From Acidobacteriota bacterium (GTDB taxonomy: Bacteria > Acidobacteriota > Blastocatellia > Pyrinomonadales > Pyrinomonadaceae): 64,000 nt of DNA. Where the stretch lies: contig JAIVJZ010000002.1 in the NCBI GenBank assembly GCA_020199775.1, positions 1-64,000 on the forward strand. Reading direction: 5' to 3'. The first letter of the stretch is position 1; every line of letters starts with the position of its first letter. The notes under the pieces are model-generated. The model saw only the letters and a list, made by a program, of their open reading frames with translations, did no database searches and was not told the origin of the DNA. Positions 33,128 through 42,872 of this stretch are shown piece after piece. A program made the translations under genes and the position numbers.

Positions 33128-36100
33128 TCAGTAAGCGGTCTTCAGCCAGTTCTCCTTAGGCCAGGACAGAGTGCCCGCGCCCGCGCCTTCCGCTCCCGTC
33201 AGCAGCGACGGGAGTTGGCTTGGGTCATGCGTCGTGTAGGAGTACGGGAGCACCGCGAACCCGTTCCAAGAGAAAGATATCTCTGGCGCGGGAACGGGGG
33301 CGAGCGGGCTGCCCGGCGTCGTGCTGTCGCCGCGGAAGACGACGCCGCGACGCTGGTAGAGCGTGTCGAGGGCGAGAATCTTGCCCGTGTACTGCGGTTG
33401 CGAGGCGCTCACCTGATTGTTACGCAGCGGCGAGAGCACGTCCACGAGTTGCGACTTCTCAAGGAGCACCGCGCCGCCTTCCGTAGAGATCGCGCCGTTG
33501 AGCGTCACGTCGAAAGAGTAGGTGGCGCTGCCGCCCGTGAGCTTGGCCGCGTTCGTCGAGGACATCGCGGCGACCCTCGCGTTGCGCAGGTCTTTGGCGG
33601 CCAGCGCCTCCGCGTTGTTCACGTAGATATTGTAAGCGTGCGCGTTGCCGCCGCGCAGACGCGGTAGGCGATCCTGCATGTTGAGGTAGTAGTTGTGGTG
33701 GAGCGTGACGCGGTGATCGGCGTTCTCCGTGTCGAACTCGTTGGCTCCGATCAAATGACCCTTCTTCTGCGAACGGCTGACGGCGATGATGTCTTCGACG
33801 CTGAAGCCGTTGCTGCGCAGGAAGTTGTACAACACATAGGCCGAACGGTTCGCTTCGAGCGCCTCGACCTGGCGACGAACGAAACTGTCGGGGCCGCCGT
33901 CGTCGGCGAGGAACGAAGACCAGGAGATGGTCACGTTCTTCGTCCCGCCCTTCACGTCCACCACGCCGTCGTAAGCCTTACCGAAGGTGCAATGATCGAT
34001 CCAGATGTTGTCGCTTGCCATGTCCACCGTGATGAAGTCCCAGCCCTGCTTGTCGTACTTGCCCTTCGAGGACTCGTCCCATTCCCACAACTCGTCGAAC
34101 TTCAGGTTGCGGATGAGCAGGTTGCTGGCGCGCTTCACGTTGAAGTTGGCGTGGCGGATGGTCGCGCCGTTGGCGGAGAAGATGGTCAGCCCGTTCTTGT
34201 CCTGGATGTCTATGATGCTGACGCCTGAGGCCAACAGCACGGGGTGTGTGAGTGGCAAAGAGGAAGAACGCAGCGCGCCCGTGCGCGCCGAGGCCGGAAC
34301 CTCGTTGTAGCCGAGGTTGAGGTCATTCATGATTTCGATGACCTTCGTGTTCCGGTTACCGAGCGCGGCCACGAGGTCGGCGGCCGTGTAGACCTTCCGG
34401 TAGTTGGGGTCGTTCTCTGGCAGTAGTCCGCCGCCGGTCGCGGCCTGCGCGAAGCCCTGTAGGTTGTAAATCTGGCCGGGCAGTTGGTCGGTGACGCTAA
34501 GCGTGGCGGTGTTGCTGTTCGCCGTGCCCGCGGGGTTGCTGACGACGACGCTGTAGCCGCCCGCGTCCGCCGCCTGCACGTTCGAGAGGCTGAGCGTCGA
34601 AGCGTTCGCGCCCGCGAGAAGCGAGCCGTCTTTGTACCACTGATAGCTGAGCGGCGCGCTGCCCGACGCGATGACGCCGAAGCCCGCGCCGCCGCCCGTG
34701 ACCACGGTCTGCGAGGCGGGCTGCGAAGTGATGGCGGGCGCTACCGGCTGCGTTTCGACATTTAGGACGGCGACAGCGCTCGTCGCCGATCCGGCCGCGT
34801 TGCTGACGACGACGCGATAGCTCCCGGCGTCCGCGCCCTGCACGTTGGTCAGGTTGAGCGTCGCCGACGTGGCACCGGCGATTGCCGAGCCGTTCTTCTG
34901 CCACTGGTAGGCGAGCGGGGCAGTGCCCTCGGCGGCGACGCCGAACGTAACGTTCGCGCCCGCCGGGACGGTCTGCGAGACGGGCTGCGTCGTTATAGTA
35001 GGCGCGTCGCCGGGGTCGCTGCTGCCCGCGAGCGAAACGTCCGCCGATTTGATGACGAGGTTGTAGTTGGCGCTGGCGCTGGCCTTGCTCAGATAGAAGG
35101 CGGCGGTGTCGAACTGCGTGAACGATCCGGCTGCCTGCACGGCGGAGTAGGTCATCACCACGGCGCCCGTCGCGGCGTCCTTCAGCGTGTAACTGACGCG
35201 GACGCCGCTGCCGGTGTTCTCAAGCGTGAGCGTGCCGCGATAGTCGGTGTTGGCGAGCATGGCCGACGAGGGCGTGACGGTCGCGCCGGTAGTAAACTGC
35301 GCGTAGGGGCTGGTGCTGTTCAGGAGCGAGGCGTTCGCGCCCGTGCGTGCGTAGAGCTTGACGGGCGTGGCCGTGCCGGACTGTCCGGCGTAGGTCATGG
35401 CCGCGTAGCCGCCGTAGTTTGTAAAGACGTTGCTCGAAGGGTTGTTGCTGCCGAAGTCGCCGCTCACGCGCGCGTTGGTGTTCGGCGTGCCGCTCGCGTT
35501 GAAGCCCGTCCCGCTGACGGCCGCAGGGTTGGCGACCGAGCGCAGGAGGCCGACGGAGAAGGTGGTCGCGCCGACCGAGGCCCCTGTGTCGAAGCCGGAG
35601 AACTGGACGATGAAGTCGAGCGTGAGCGTCTGGTTCGGCGCGACCGTAACGGGCGTCGCTGGCGAGTTAGTGAAGTAGGTGAGCAACGTGCGGCTTGAGC
35701 TAACGAGCTGTGTCGCCTGCCCCGCGGTGGCGGTGAAGTTGCTGCTGCCCGAAGAGGTGAACCAGTCGCCCGAAGCCGGGAGGTTCTGCGTCGCGCGCGT
35801 GCCGTCGGCGAACCGCTCGCGCAGGAAGACGGACGGCGGCACGACGGCCGTCAGCGTGGCCGGGTCGCTGGTGGCGATGCCCGCGTCGTTGCTGACCTCG
35901 ACGCTGTAGTCGCCTGCGTCCGAGAGTTGAACGTTAGCGAGCGTCAGGCTTGCGCCGTTCGCACCAGTGATGGGCGAGCCGTTCTTCTGCCACTGGTAGT
36001 TGAAGGGCGCGGTGCCGCCCGCAACGACCGTGAAGCTGACGGCGTCGCCGACGTTCGCCGTCTGCGACGCAGGCTGAGTCGAAATCGTCGGCGGGACGAT

Positions 36101-38110
36101 GTGAGTCACGGTAAGCGCAACGCCCTCGCTCGTCGTTGAGCCGGCGGCGTTCGAGATGACCACTGTGTAAGTTCCCGCGTCGCTGTCCTGCACACCCGCG
36201 ATGGACAGGCTCGCTGACGTGGCGCCCGCGATGTCCAAGGCGTCCTTCTTCCACTGATAGCTTAGAGGGGCGGTGCCGCTCGCCGCGACGAAGAAGTTTG
36301 CCGTCGCCCCGGCGCTGACCGTCTGCGGCTCAGGCTGAATGTTAATCGAGGGCGGCGTGATGACCGTCAGCGTGGCACCATCGCTCGTGGCCGAGCCTGC
36401 TGCGTTGCTGACGACGACAGTGTAAGTGCCTGCGTCGCTGTTCTGGATGTTGGACAGGGAGAGCGTTTCGGAGTTAGCCCCGGCAATGTCCGCGCCGTCC
36501 TTCTTCCAATAGTAGGTGAAGGGCGACGTGCCGCTTGCCGCGACGCTGAAGTTGACGTTAGAGCCGACCGGAGCAGTTTGCGCGGAGGGCTGAGTCGTAA
36601 TCGTCGGCGGCGTGATGACTGTCAGTACCGCGCCGTCGCTGGTAGCAGCACCAGCGGCGTTGGAGACGATGACGGCGTAGGTTCCTGCGTCGCCGTCCTG
36701 AGCGTTAACGACAGACAGGCTGGCGGCATTTGCGCCCGCGATGTCCGAACCGTTCTTCCGCCACTGATAATTGAATGGCGCGGTGCCGCTCGCGGCGACG
36801 GAGAAAGTCGCCGTCTGTCCGGCGTTGACCGTCTGCGAAGCGGGTTGCGTGGTAATCGTCGGCGGCGTGATGACCGACAGGACGGCAGGACTGCTTGTGA
36901 TGCTGCCTGCGCCGTTCGTCACCGTGACGGTGTAGCTCCCGGCTGCGTCCGACTGCACACCCTGTAAGGAGAGCGTGTCCGCGTTCGCGCCCGGCACGGA
37001 GAGGCCGTCCTTGTGCCACTGGTAGCTCAGGGGCGGCGTGCCACCGGCAGCGACGTTGAAGCTGACGTTGGAGCCTGCGTTGACGGTCTGTGACGCGGGC
37101 TGCGTCGAGATGCTAGGGGGGATTTGCACGAAGTTGGCGGTGACGGACTTATTCCCGTCCATCGTGAGGGCGGCGGGGTTGGCCGTCCCCGTCACGTCCC
37201 CATTCCAGCTCGCAAACTCCCAGCCGATGGCGGGTATGGCCGTGAGTGTCACCGGCTCTCCCTCATGGAACATTTCGCCGACGGGGCTTGTCTGAATCGT
37301 GCCCGCGCCGTTCGTTGCCTGCGAGAGCTTAAAGACGGGCTTTGCCGCGAAGGCGACCGCCGAGGTCACGAGCGGCGTCGAACCCGCCTGCTGCCAGAAG
37401 AGCGTCGTGGCTCCGCCGAAGGCGGCGGCCTGCGCCGATCCGGCGATGCCGATCTCTTTCTTCGCCTCGCCGAAACGCTCGGTCTGTCCCGCCCCCGCCG
37501 CGAGGTCGGTGCCGCTCCCGGACGCCACCACGTCCACGACCCAGGAATAGGCCGGCGCGTTGATGTTCGTGCTGATCTGCCCCAGCCCGAGGAGGTTGGC
37601 GTTGGTCGCCGCCGCTGCGGGCGCGACCGGCTCGACGCCGAAGAGGGAGACCGCGCCGCCCGCCGCTTCGTCAACCTTTCTCGTAAAAGTGACCACCACG
37701 TCATACGTGCCGGGCGCAGGCATCTCGCCGTCGTTGAGGTAGTAAAGCTGTGTGGTCGTCTGCACCAGCCAGCCCGACGAACGCGCCAGAGAATCACTCA
37801 CCGGACGCATGGCGACGCCGCCCATCTTGACCGCCGCGATCCCGTTATTGTTGTTTGAAAAGTCGTTGAATGAGACAGCCACCACCAGGGCGCGATCCGC
37901 GCCGCCGCCGATTCTGTGTTTCCAACTAATCTCGCTCGTGTTGTGTTTGGCCTTCGAGGCGGTGGCGTTGTCGAATGTGATGGCCGCCGACGCCGGAGAG
38001 ACTGCTGCGAGCAGAATGATCAGAAGGAGCGTACACTGAAATCCGAGACCGAGCCGCCGAAATACCCTCGCCATCGTGGGTGCATTCACTGTGGAGTTGG
38101 CTATCTTCAT
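33128..38110 (-). CDS. Very large secreted pectate lyase (PL1) with seven Ig-like domains
   Basis: About 1660 residues. Order by DNA position: signal peptide from 38110 (MKIANST... to AAVSPASA); a beta-rich domain to about 37330; a bacterial-repeat domain (GWEFASWNGDVTG, about 37320-37130); five Ig-like domains of about 86 residues (37125-35840), each with QP-x-SQT and YQW-x-K-x-G...DAG-x-Y; a laminin-G-like domain (35840-35010); two more Ig-like domains (35010-34490); and a PL1 beta-helix (34480-33180) with WIDHCTFGKAYDGVVDVKGG and HHNYYLNMQDRLPRLRGG. The first-listed possible start at 38230 precedes the signal peptide by 40 unlikely residues; the ATG at 38110 has AAAGGTG upstream. No sortase, PorSS or PEP-CTERM signal is seen at the C-terminus. 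Role: binding and cutting pectin at the surface or outside. Confidence 0.9.
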   Translation of the reverse strand: MKIANSTVNAPTMARVFRRLGLGFQCTLLLIILLAAVSPASAAITFDNATASKAKHNTSEISWKHRIGGGADRALVVAVSFNDFSNNNNGIAAVKMGGVAMRPVSDSLARSSGWLVQTTTQLYYLNDGEMPAPGTYDVVVTFTRKVDEAAGGAVSLFGVEPVAPAAAATNANLLGLGQISTNINAPAYSWVVDVVASGSGTDLAAGAGQTERFGEAKKEIGIAGSAQAAAFGGATTLFWQQAGSTPLVTSAVAFAAKPVFKLSQATNGAGTIQTSPVGEMFHEGEPVTLTAIPAIGWEFASWNGDVTGTANPAALTMDGNKSVTANFVQIPPSISTQPASQTVNAGSNVSFNVAAGGTPPLSYQWHKDGLSVPGANADTLSLQGVQSDAAGSYTVTVTNGAGSITSSPAVLSVITPPTITTQPASQTVNAGQTATFSVAASGTAPFNYQWRKNGSDIAGANAASLSVVNAQDGDAGTYAVIVSNAAGAATSDGAVLTVITPPTITTQPSAQTAPVGSNVNFSVAASGTSPFTYYWKKDGADIAGANSETLSLSNIQNSDAGTYTVVVSNAAGSATSDGATLTVITPPSINIQPEPQTVSAGATANFFVAASGTAPLSYQWKKDALDIAGATSASLSIAGVQDSDAGTYTVVISNAAGSTTSEGVALTVTHIVPPTISTQPASQTANVGDAVSFTVVAGGTAPFNYQWQKNGSPITGANGASLTLANVQLSDAGDYSVEVSNDAGIATSDPATLTAVVPPSVFLRERFADGTRATQNLPASGDWFTSSGSSNFTATAGQATQLVSSSRTLLTYFTNSPATPVTVAPNQTLTLDFIVQFSGFDTGASVGATTFSVGLLRSVANPAAVSGTGFNASGTPNTNARVSGDFGSNNPSSNVFTNYGGYAAMTYAGQSGTATPVKLYARTGANASLLNSTSPYAQFTTGATVTPSSAMLANTDYRGTLTLENTGSGVRVSYTLKDAATGAVVMTYSAVQAAGSFTQFDTAAFYLSKASASANYNLVIKSADVSLAGSSDPGDAPTITTQPVSQTVPAGANVTFGVAAEGTAPLAYQWQKNGSAIAGATSATLNLTNVQGADAGSYRVVVSNAAGSATSAVAVLNVETQPVAPAITSQPASQTVVTGGGAGFGVIASGSAPLSYQWYKDGSLLAGANASTLSLSNVQAADAGGYSVVVSNPAGTANSNTATLSVTDQLPGQIYNLQGFAQAATGGGLLPENDPNYRKVYTAADLVAALGNRNTKVIEIMNDLNLGYNEVPASARTGALRSSSLPLTHPVLLASGVSIIDIQDKNGLTIFSANGATIRHANFNVKRASNLLIRNLKFDELWEWDESSKGKYDKQGWDFITVDMASDNIWIDHCTFGKAYDGVVDVKGGTKNVTISWSSFLADDGGPDSFVRRQVEALEANRSAYVLYNFLRSNGFSVEDIIAVSRSQKKGHLIGANEFDTENADHRVTLHHNYYLNMQDRLPRLRGGNAHAYNIYVNNAEALAAKDLRNARVAAMSSTNAAKLTGGSATYSFDVTLNGAISTEGGAVLLEKSQLVDVLSPLRNNQVSASQPQYTGKILALDTLYQRRGVVFRGDSTTPGSPLAPVPAPEISFSWNGFAVLPYSYTTHDPSQLPSLLTGAEGAGAGTLSWPKENWLKTAY

Positions 38111-38387
38111 CGAACACCTTTCTGCCAATCTTGCAGGCATAGACGAACTTGGATCGTTTACGAGACAGTCTGAGAGTGACCCACACGCGCATGGTAGGAG
38201 TAAATCAAATCCTCTGGTGTGGGATTCCAAAGGGAGCGTAGCGTCCCCTTTGGTCTGGCGGCAGGGTGAATGCCCGACCGGCGAAGACTAGGCGTGCGGC
38301 GCGCGGTTCGCTGCCGCAGAGTTAACCAAAGAAATGAATTTGGAAATTTTTTCGGCAGCCTTGCCAATATTACTAGAAGCGAAATAT

Positions 38388-38416
38388 TGGTAGCACCATT
38401 TTGCAAAAGATGTCAA
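38388..38416 (-). promoter_or_regulatory. Promoter with overlapping operator of the large pectate lyase gene
   Basis: TTGACA (38411-38416) on the minus strand, then 17 nt, then a weak -10 (CTACCA/TACCAA). The -10 lies in TGGTAGCACCA (38388-38398), a TGGT-N3-ACCA palindrome, so binding there would block initiation. Confidence 0.55.
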
Positions 38417-38559
38417 GCATCTTTTATTGTGTGAGAGAATTATTAATTCATCTGACTGTAATTTGGAGGTGTCATAGGGAAAATGGTCATGCCAAATGTC
38501 GTTCGGCAATCGTAATGGTGATTTAACTGATTACCTTCTGAGTCGCCGGAGATAAGAAA

Positions 38560-38591
38560 AAGAGGTGCCCGACTTGGCTCGGACACCTCTT
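38560..38591 (-). terminator. Intrinsic terminator of the modular pectin methylesterase gene
   Basis: AAGAGGTGCCCGA pairs with TCGGACACCTCTT (one mismatch), followed on the minus strand by TTTTCTTATC. Confidence 0.8.
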
Positions 38592-38647
38592 ATTAGACGG
38601 AAGCCGGCGGATGCCGACTCCCGACTCGCCCTTGTTCAGTCACGTCC

Positions 38648-41600
38648 TTAGCGGACGGTGACGTTGACTGTCCGGGTGGAGACGTTGCCGGAGTCGTCGC
38701 GGCTCTCGACCGTGACCGTGTAGATGCGACTCGCCTTGCCGGTGCGCTCAGCGCGAACTTCGAGCGTGAGATTGCCGGTGATGCGCCAGTCGTCGGTCAC
38801 GTCCTCGTTGCCCGTCACGGAGATGATGCTCGTCGTGAGCGTCGGGTCAACCGCGTCGGCCACGCTGGCGCTGATGACGATGGGCGTCATCTTGTTGTTG
38901 ACCTTCGTAAGCGTGGCGGGCGAGGCCGTCAGACTCTGGAAGACCGGAGCCGTCGTGTCCCGCACCGTGATGTTGAAGGTGCCGGTCGCCGTCAGTCCCT
39001 TCGAGTCTTGCGTCGTGCCGGTCACGGTAGTCGTACCCAGAGGGAACGTGCTGCCCGGTTGGTGGCTGAGCGTGACGCTCAACTGACCGTCTTCCGCATC
39101 GGTGGCCGAGGCCGTGAAGTTAACGACTGCGCCTGCCGAGTTCGTCGCTTCGACCGTGATGTCAGACGGAAGCGTGAGCACGGGGGCAGTGTTCGGCGCT
39201 TCGCTGATGGTCAGAGTGGCCGAGGCGTTGCCCTCGTAGTTAGCGTCGTTGATTGTCGCCACGACCGCGTATGAACCGGCTTCGACCGGAGCCGAGGCAG
39301 AGCCGTTGTAAGTCACTTCGACGTTAATGCCAGCCGGTTCCGTCGCCACCGAGGCAGCCTTCGCCGTGCCGTCGTAGGTGTGGCTCAAGTTGCCGAGCGT
39401 GATGGCGGCGGTCGCCTTGTTGATGACGAGCGTGCCGTTCGTCGTACCCTCGTAACCGGGTTCGGTGACGGTCGCCACTACTTCATACGAACCCGCGCTG
39501 ACGGGCTGCGTGGTGTCGCCGTTGTAGGTCACTTCGACGGCGAGGTTCGCCGGTTCGGTGATGACGGAGACGCCGACGGGCGATCCCGTGTAGGTCTGTG
39601 AGAGACCCGCGAGCGAGACGGTGGCCGTGCCGCCGAGTTCGGGCACCCAGCCGCCGAGCACGTTGGCGGGGTCGCGCCAGAAGTCTGCCTCCTCGGTAGT
39701 GATCTGGCGAGAGATGGGGTGGCGTTGGCTCGTGTCAACCGCCGCACCGTTCTCGTTCTTCGTGTTGTACTCCCAGAACCGGACGTTCGGGTAGCCCGCC
39801 TGCGTGAGCGGTTGGAGGAAGCCGTCGCGCGCGTTGTCGTCGAGTCTCCATGCATCAGGCCGGACGTGCGATCCCATGACCGAGTCGATAAAGACGACCT
39901 GGCTGTAAGGGAACTGGTCGGGGTCGATGCGCGTCAGGTATGCGCCGGTGACGCCGGGGGCGGCGGTCAGGCGGCTGTTGACGAACACGTAGCCGTTCTT
40001 TCCCTGCCCGTTGCGAATCTGCGTGTAGTAGGCGTTCGAGTTGATCATCTTGAGTTCGCTGTTGCGGAAGTAGACCGCGCCCGTGCCCCACAGGAAGTCG
40101 ATGTCGCCCTCGATGTAGCTCTCGTTGACAAAGCCGCCCTGATTCGACTGGCTCTGCAAGAGCAGCGTGTCCTGGAAACTCTTAAGGTTGACGCGGTTGA
40201 TCAGGAGGCGGTCATTGTTGCCGCGGAATGCTTCGGCCTGCCGCGTGCGGTTCTCGCTGTTGAACCTCGTCGTCGTGTTGTTGACGGTGATGTTCTCAAG
40301 CACGAAGTCGGGCGCGTCCACGCCGAAGGCCGCGCGCGGGCCGGAGCCTGTGTTGAGATTTTCGTTGTTGGCGTACTGGATGATGCTCTCGTTGCGATCT
40401 TCGCCCTTCACGGTGATGAAACGCTTGCTCGAACGGACGTAGACGATCTCTGTGTACGTGCCTTTGCGGACGTTGACGGTCACGCGCTGCGCATTGTTCA
40501 CGGGCACGAAGTCAATCGCGCCCTGCACGGTCGAGAAGTCGCCCGTGCCGTCGGCTGCGACGACAAGTTCGGTCGCGCCCGCCGCAGGCCCCTCGGCCTT
40601 CGTCGAGAAAGACCACGCCGCCGGGTCGGAGATGCCGACGAAAGGAGCGCCCGTCGCGTCGGTGACGACGCCAGCTTCCATCGTGACGTAGTACGTCTGT
40701 CCGTAGGCGAGCTTCACCTTCGGGTAGATCGTCGCGGTGTTACCGTTGACGATGATCGGGTGGTAGTTGAAGTTCCATGACGAGCCGCCAATCTGGCGCG
40801 CCGACTGCTGGCCGGGAGAAAGGACGCTCGTGTTGGTGTCAATGCCGAGGTCAATGGTGTCAACGAGCGTGTTGTCCGCCGCGTTGAAGATGCGGATTTT
40901 GCCCGCCGTGCCGACCTTCGGCGTCTGGTCGAAGGTGAGCGAAGGGAGCGCATCAATGTTAATGCCGGACGCATTAGCAATAGGCGAGGAGCCGGTGGCC
41001 GTCATCGCCGAGACGACTAAGAGGCGAGCCGGCGCGCTCGTGACGTTGCCGCCGGAGTTGCTCACGACGACATGGTAGCTGCCCGCGTCGGCGACCTGCG
41101 CGGTGGCGAAGTCGAGCGAAGAATTGTTCGCGCCCTGCATGAGCGCGCCGTTTTTGTACCACTGGTAGAAGAGCGATTCGCCCTCGGCCGCGACGTAGAG
41201 GCTCGCGGGTGAGCCGACCGTGACGGTGGTGTCCGCGGGCTGTGCGGTGATGGTCGGCGGCGGCGCGACGGGGCCATCCGTGACGGTCAGGCTGACGGGG
41301 TTGCTGTTGACGCTGCCGCCCGCGTTGCTGACGACGGCGGTGTAGCTACCGGTGTCGGAGGTCTGCGCGTTCGTGATGTTGAGCGTCGGGGTCGTGGCCG
41401 AAGCGTTATTCGCGACGGGCACGCCGTTCTGAAGCCACTGGTAAGAAAGTTGTGTGCCGCTCGCGCCGACCGACATGGTGACGTTGCTGCCGACCGAGAC
41501 GGTCAAGTTCGAGGGCTGCGGCTGCGCGGTGATGACCGGGGCAGCCGGAGTGTAGTCGGCTGACCAACGCGTGAAATTAACGTCGGAGGCGAAGCCGCTC

Positions 41601-42388
41601 GGAACGCGGAAGCCGAACCAGTCGAAGGTCGTGGCCGGTGTCGCGCTCGACTCGGTGGCCGTCGAGTTCAGGTTAAAGGAGCCGCCGTCGGTCAGGGACA
41701 CGGTGATCTTCGTGTCGTTGGCCGTCACGCGTTCGATGGTGAAGGTGAAAGTGTAGGGCGTGCCGTTCGTGAGCGGCGCGCGTCCCGACCCGCCGTTGAC
41801 TGTGACTGCCGTGTACTCGGCTACGGTCGTGCTGATGACGTTCGCGAGCGGATCGTTCGCGCTCGGGCTGGTGCGACGGTGAATCGTGAAGGGCGGCGTC
41901 CCCGAAGCGGCCGTTCCGGCGAGGCGCGTGGCGTAGCCGGGGTCGTCCGCGAACGTAGGACTGTTGATGCCGCCGGTCGTGTTAGCCGTGGTGCGCGTGT
42001 TCTTCGAGTCGAATGCGCCGAAGCGCAAGTCCGCGCCGAGGTTCGCGCCGAGGTTCTGGACGGAGAGATTGGCTGAAACCTTGAGCCTATCGCCCACGCC
42101 GAGCGTGACGGGCGAGCCGTCCGTGAAGAAGCCCCAGAAGCCTTCCGAGCCACCGGCGGCGCTGATGTTGAAATTAACGGAGCCAGGTGCGTCGGTGCGC
42201 ACGGTTCCGGCGCGGCCATTGAACAGGCGGACGGAATTGCCACCGAGATTCTGAGTTTGACTTTCGCCGTCCGCGAAAGTGTCGTTCACGATGGTGGCGG
42301 CGCCCGCGATAGTCGGCAGGAGCAGCGCCAGGATGGTGGCGAGTGACAATTGAGTCTTGAACTTACTTAAATTTTTCAGTGCTTGCAT
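38648..42388 (-). CDS. Large secreted modular pectin methylesterase (CE8)
   Basis: About 1246 residues. Order: signal peptide (MQALKNLSKFKTQLSLATIL...), a laminin-G-like domain (42290-41560), two Ig-like domains (41550-41010), a Big_5-like domain (41000-40610), the CE8 domain (40600-39640; GDFSTVQGAIDFVP, FQDTLLLQ, GDIDFLWGTGAVYF), two MBG-type repeats with SQTYTGSPV and SHTYDGTAK (39620-39200), then a HYR domain and a final beta-sandwich (39190-38650). The CE8 Asp residues of FQDT and IDFLWG are kept. I use the ATG at 42388, preceded by GGAGA, because the signal peptide begins there; 42547 would add 53 residues of unlikely sequence. The MBG and HYR modules are adhesion-like. No cell-wall sorting signal is visible. 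Confidence 0.9.
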   Translation of the reverse strand: MQALKNLSKFKTQLSLATILALLLPTIAGAATIVNDTFADGESQTQNLGGNSVRLFNGRAGTVRTDAPGSVNFNISAAGGSEGFWGFFTDGSPVTLGVGDRLKVSANLSVQNLGANLGADLRFGAFDSKNTRTTANTTGGINSPTFADDPGYATRLAGTAASGTPPFTIHRRTSPSANDPLANVISTTVAEYTAVTVNGGSGRAPLTNGTPYTFTFTIERVTANDTKITVSLTDGGSFNLNSTATESSATPATTFDWFGFRVPSGFASDVNFTRWSADYTPAAPVITAQPQPSNLTVSVGSNVTMSVGASGTQLSYQWLQNGVPVANNASATTPTLNITNAQTSDTGSYTAVVSNAGGSVNSNPVSLTVTDGPVAPPPTITAQPADTTVTVGSPASLYVAAEGESLFYQWYKNGALMQGANNSSLDFATAQVADAGSYHVVVSNSGGNVTSAPARLLVVSAMTATGSSPIANASGINIDALPSLTFDQTPKVGTAGKIRIFNAADNTLVDTIDLGIDTNTSVLSPGQQSARQIGGSSWNFNYHPIIVNGNTATIYPKVKLAYGQTYYVTMEAGVVTDATGAPFVGISDPAAWSFSTKAEGPAAGATELVVAADGTGDFSTVQGAIDFVPVNNAQRVTVNVRKGTYTEIVYVRSSKRFITVKGEDRNESIIQYANNENLNTGSGPRAAFGVDAPDFVLENITVNNTTTRFNSENRTRQAEAFRGNNDRLLINRVNLKSFQDTLLLQSQSNQGGFVNESYIEGDIDFLWGTGAVYFRNSELKMINSNAYYTQIRNGQGKNGYVFVNSRLTAAPGVTGAYLTRIDPDQFPYSQVVFIDSVMGSHVRPDAWRLDDNARDGFLQPLTQAGYPNVRFWEYNTKNENGAAVDTSQRHPISRQITTEEADFWRDPANVLGGWVPELGGTATVSLAGLSQTYTGSPVGVSVITEPANLAVEVTYNGDTTQPVSAGSYEVVATVTEPGYEGTTNGTLVINKATAAITLGNLSHTYDGTAKAASVATEPAGINVEVTYNGSASAPVEAGSYAVVATINDANYEGNASATLTISEAPNTAPVLTLPSDITVEATNSAGAVVNFTASATDAEDGQLSVTLSHQPGSTFPLGTTTVTGTTQDSKGLTATGTFNITVRDTTAPVFQSLTASPATLTKVNNKMTPIVISASVADAVDPTLTTSIISVTGNEDVTDDWRITGNLTLEVRAERTGKASRIYTVTVESRDDSGNVSTRTVNVTVR

Positions 42389-42872
42389 TTCTAATGAGTC
42401 TCCGTTGGGAATCAATGCTAATTGGATCAAAAAGTGTTGCGCGCCGTCGCGCTGGCTAAATGGCCTCTTAAAACTTTTCCAAGGTGTCCACGCTCCACTT
42501 CGGAGGGGACAGCTTTGCCGGAACCACTTAAATTTCAAGTTGACCATTCAATGCGTGCATTATCTCCGAATAAGCCTTTAGGGTCTTGGGTGATACGGTC
42601 TGTTTTCGGTTTGCAGATTCGGCAGAAGGGGATTCGGCTTTAATGGGAGGGCAACTAATGGTGCGTAAATACCAGTGGAATTGAGCTATTTGCCGATTCG
42701 GAAAAGATTTATTTGCGGATTAGGCAAACTTGTCTCATTCGGCAGAGTGGGGAAGCGTGGGGAGAGAGCGTTCTTAAACGGGAAAGCACAAAACGGTCGC
42801 GGAGCGACAGCCGTTAGCCATGCGGGGACGATGCGGGAGGGGAGCTTTTTCCGAAGTTCGCACGCACGCGGC
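42389..42872. other. Spacer between modular CE8 and AraC-type regulator genes
   Basis: It should hold the promoter of the modular methylesterase. A TTGACCATT half-site is at 42539-42547. The 217-residue frame on the plus strand from 42675 is largely antisense to the AraC-type gene and is rejected. Nothing else is clear. Confidence 0.45.

Larger units (their letters stand above)
38111..38647. promoter_or_regulatory. Spacer with promoter, operator and terminator
   Basis: No gene is seen. It holds the promoter and operator of the large pectate lyase (38388-38416) and the terminator of the modular methylesterase (38560-38591). The leader is about 270 nt. Confidence 0.6.

Noticed and set aside
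42388..42547. N-terminal extension of the modular methylesterase
   Set aside because: The 53 extra residues precede a perfect signal peptide; the ATG at 42388 has its own ribosome binding site.
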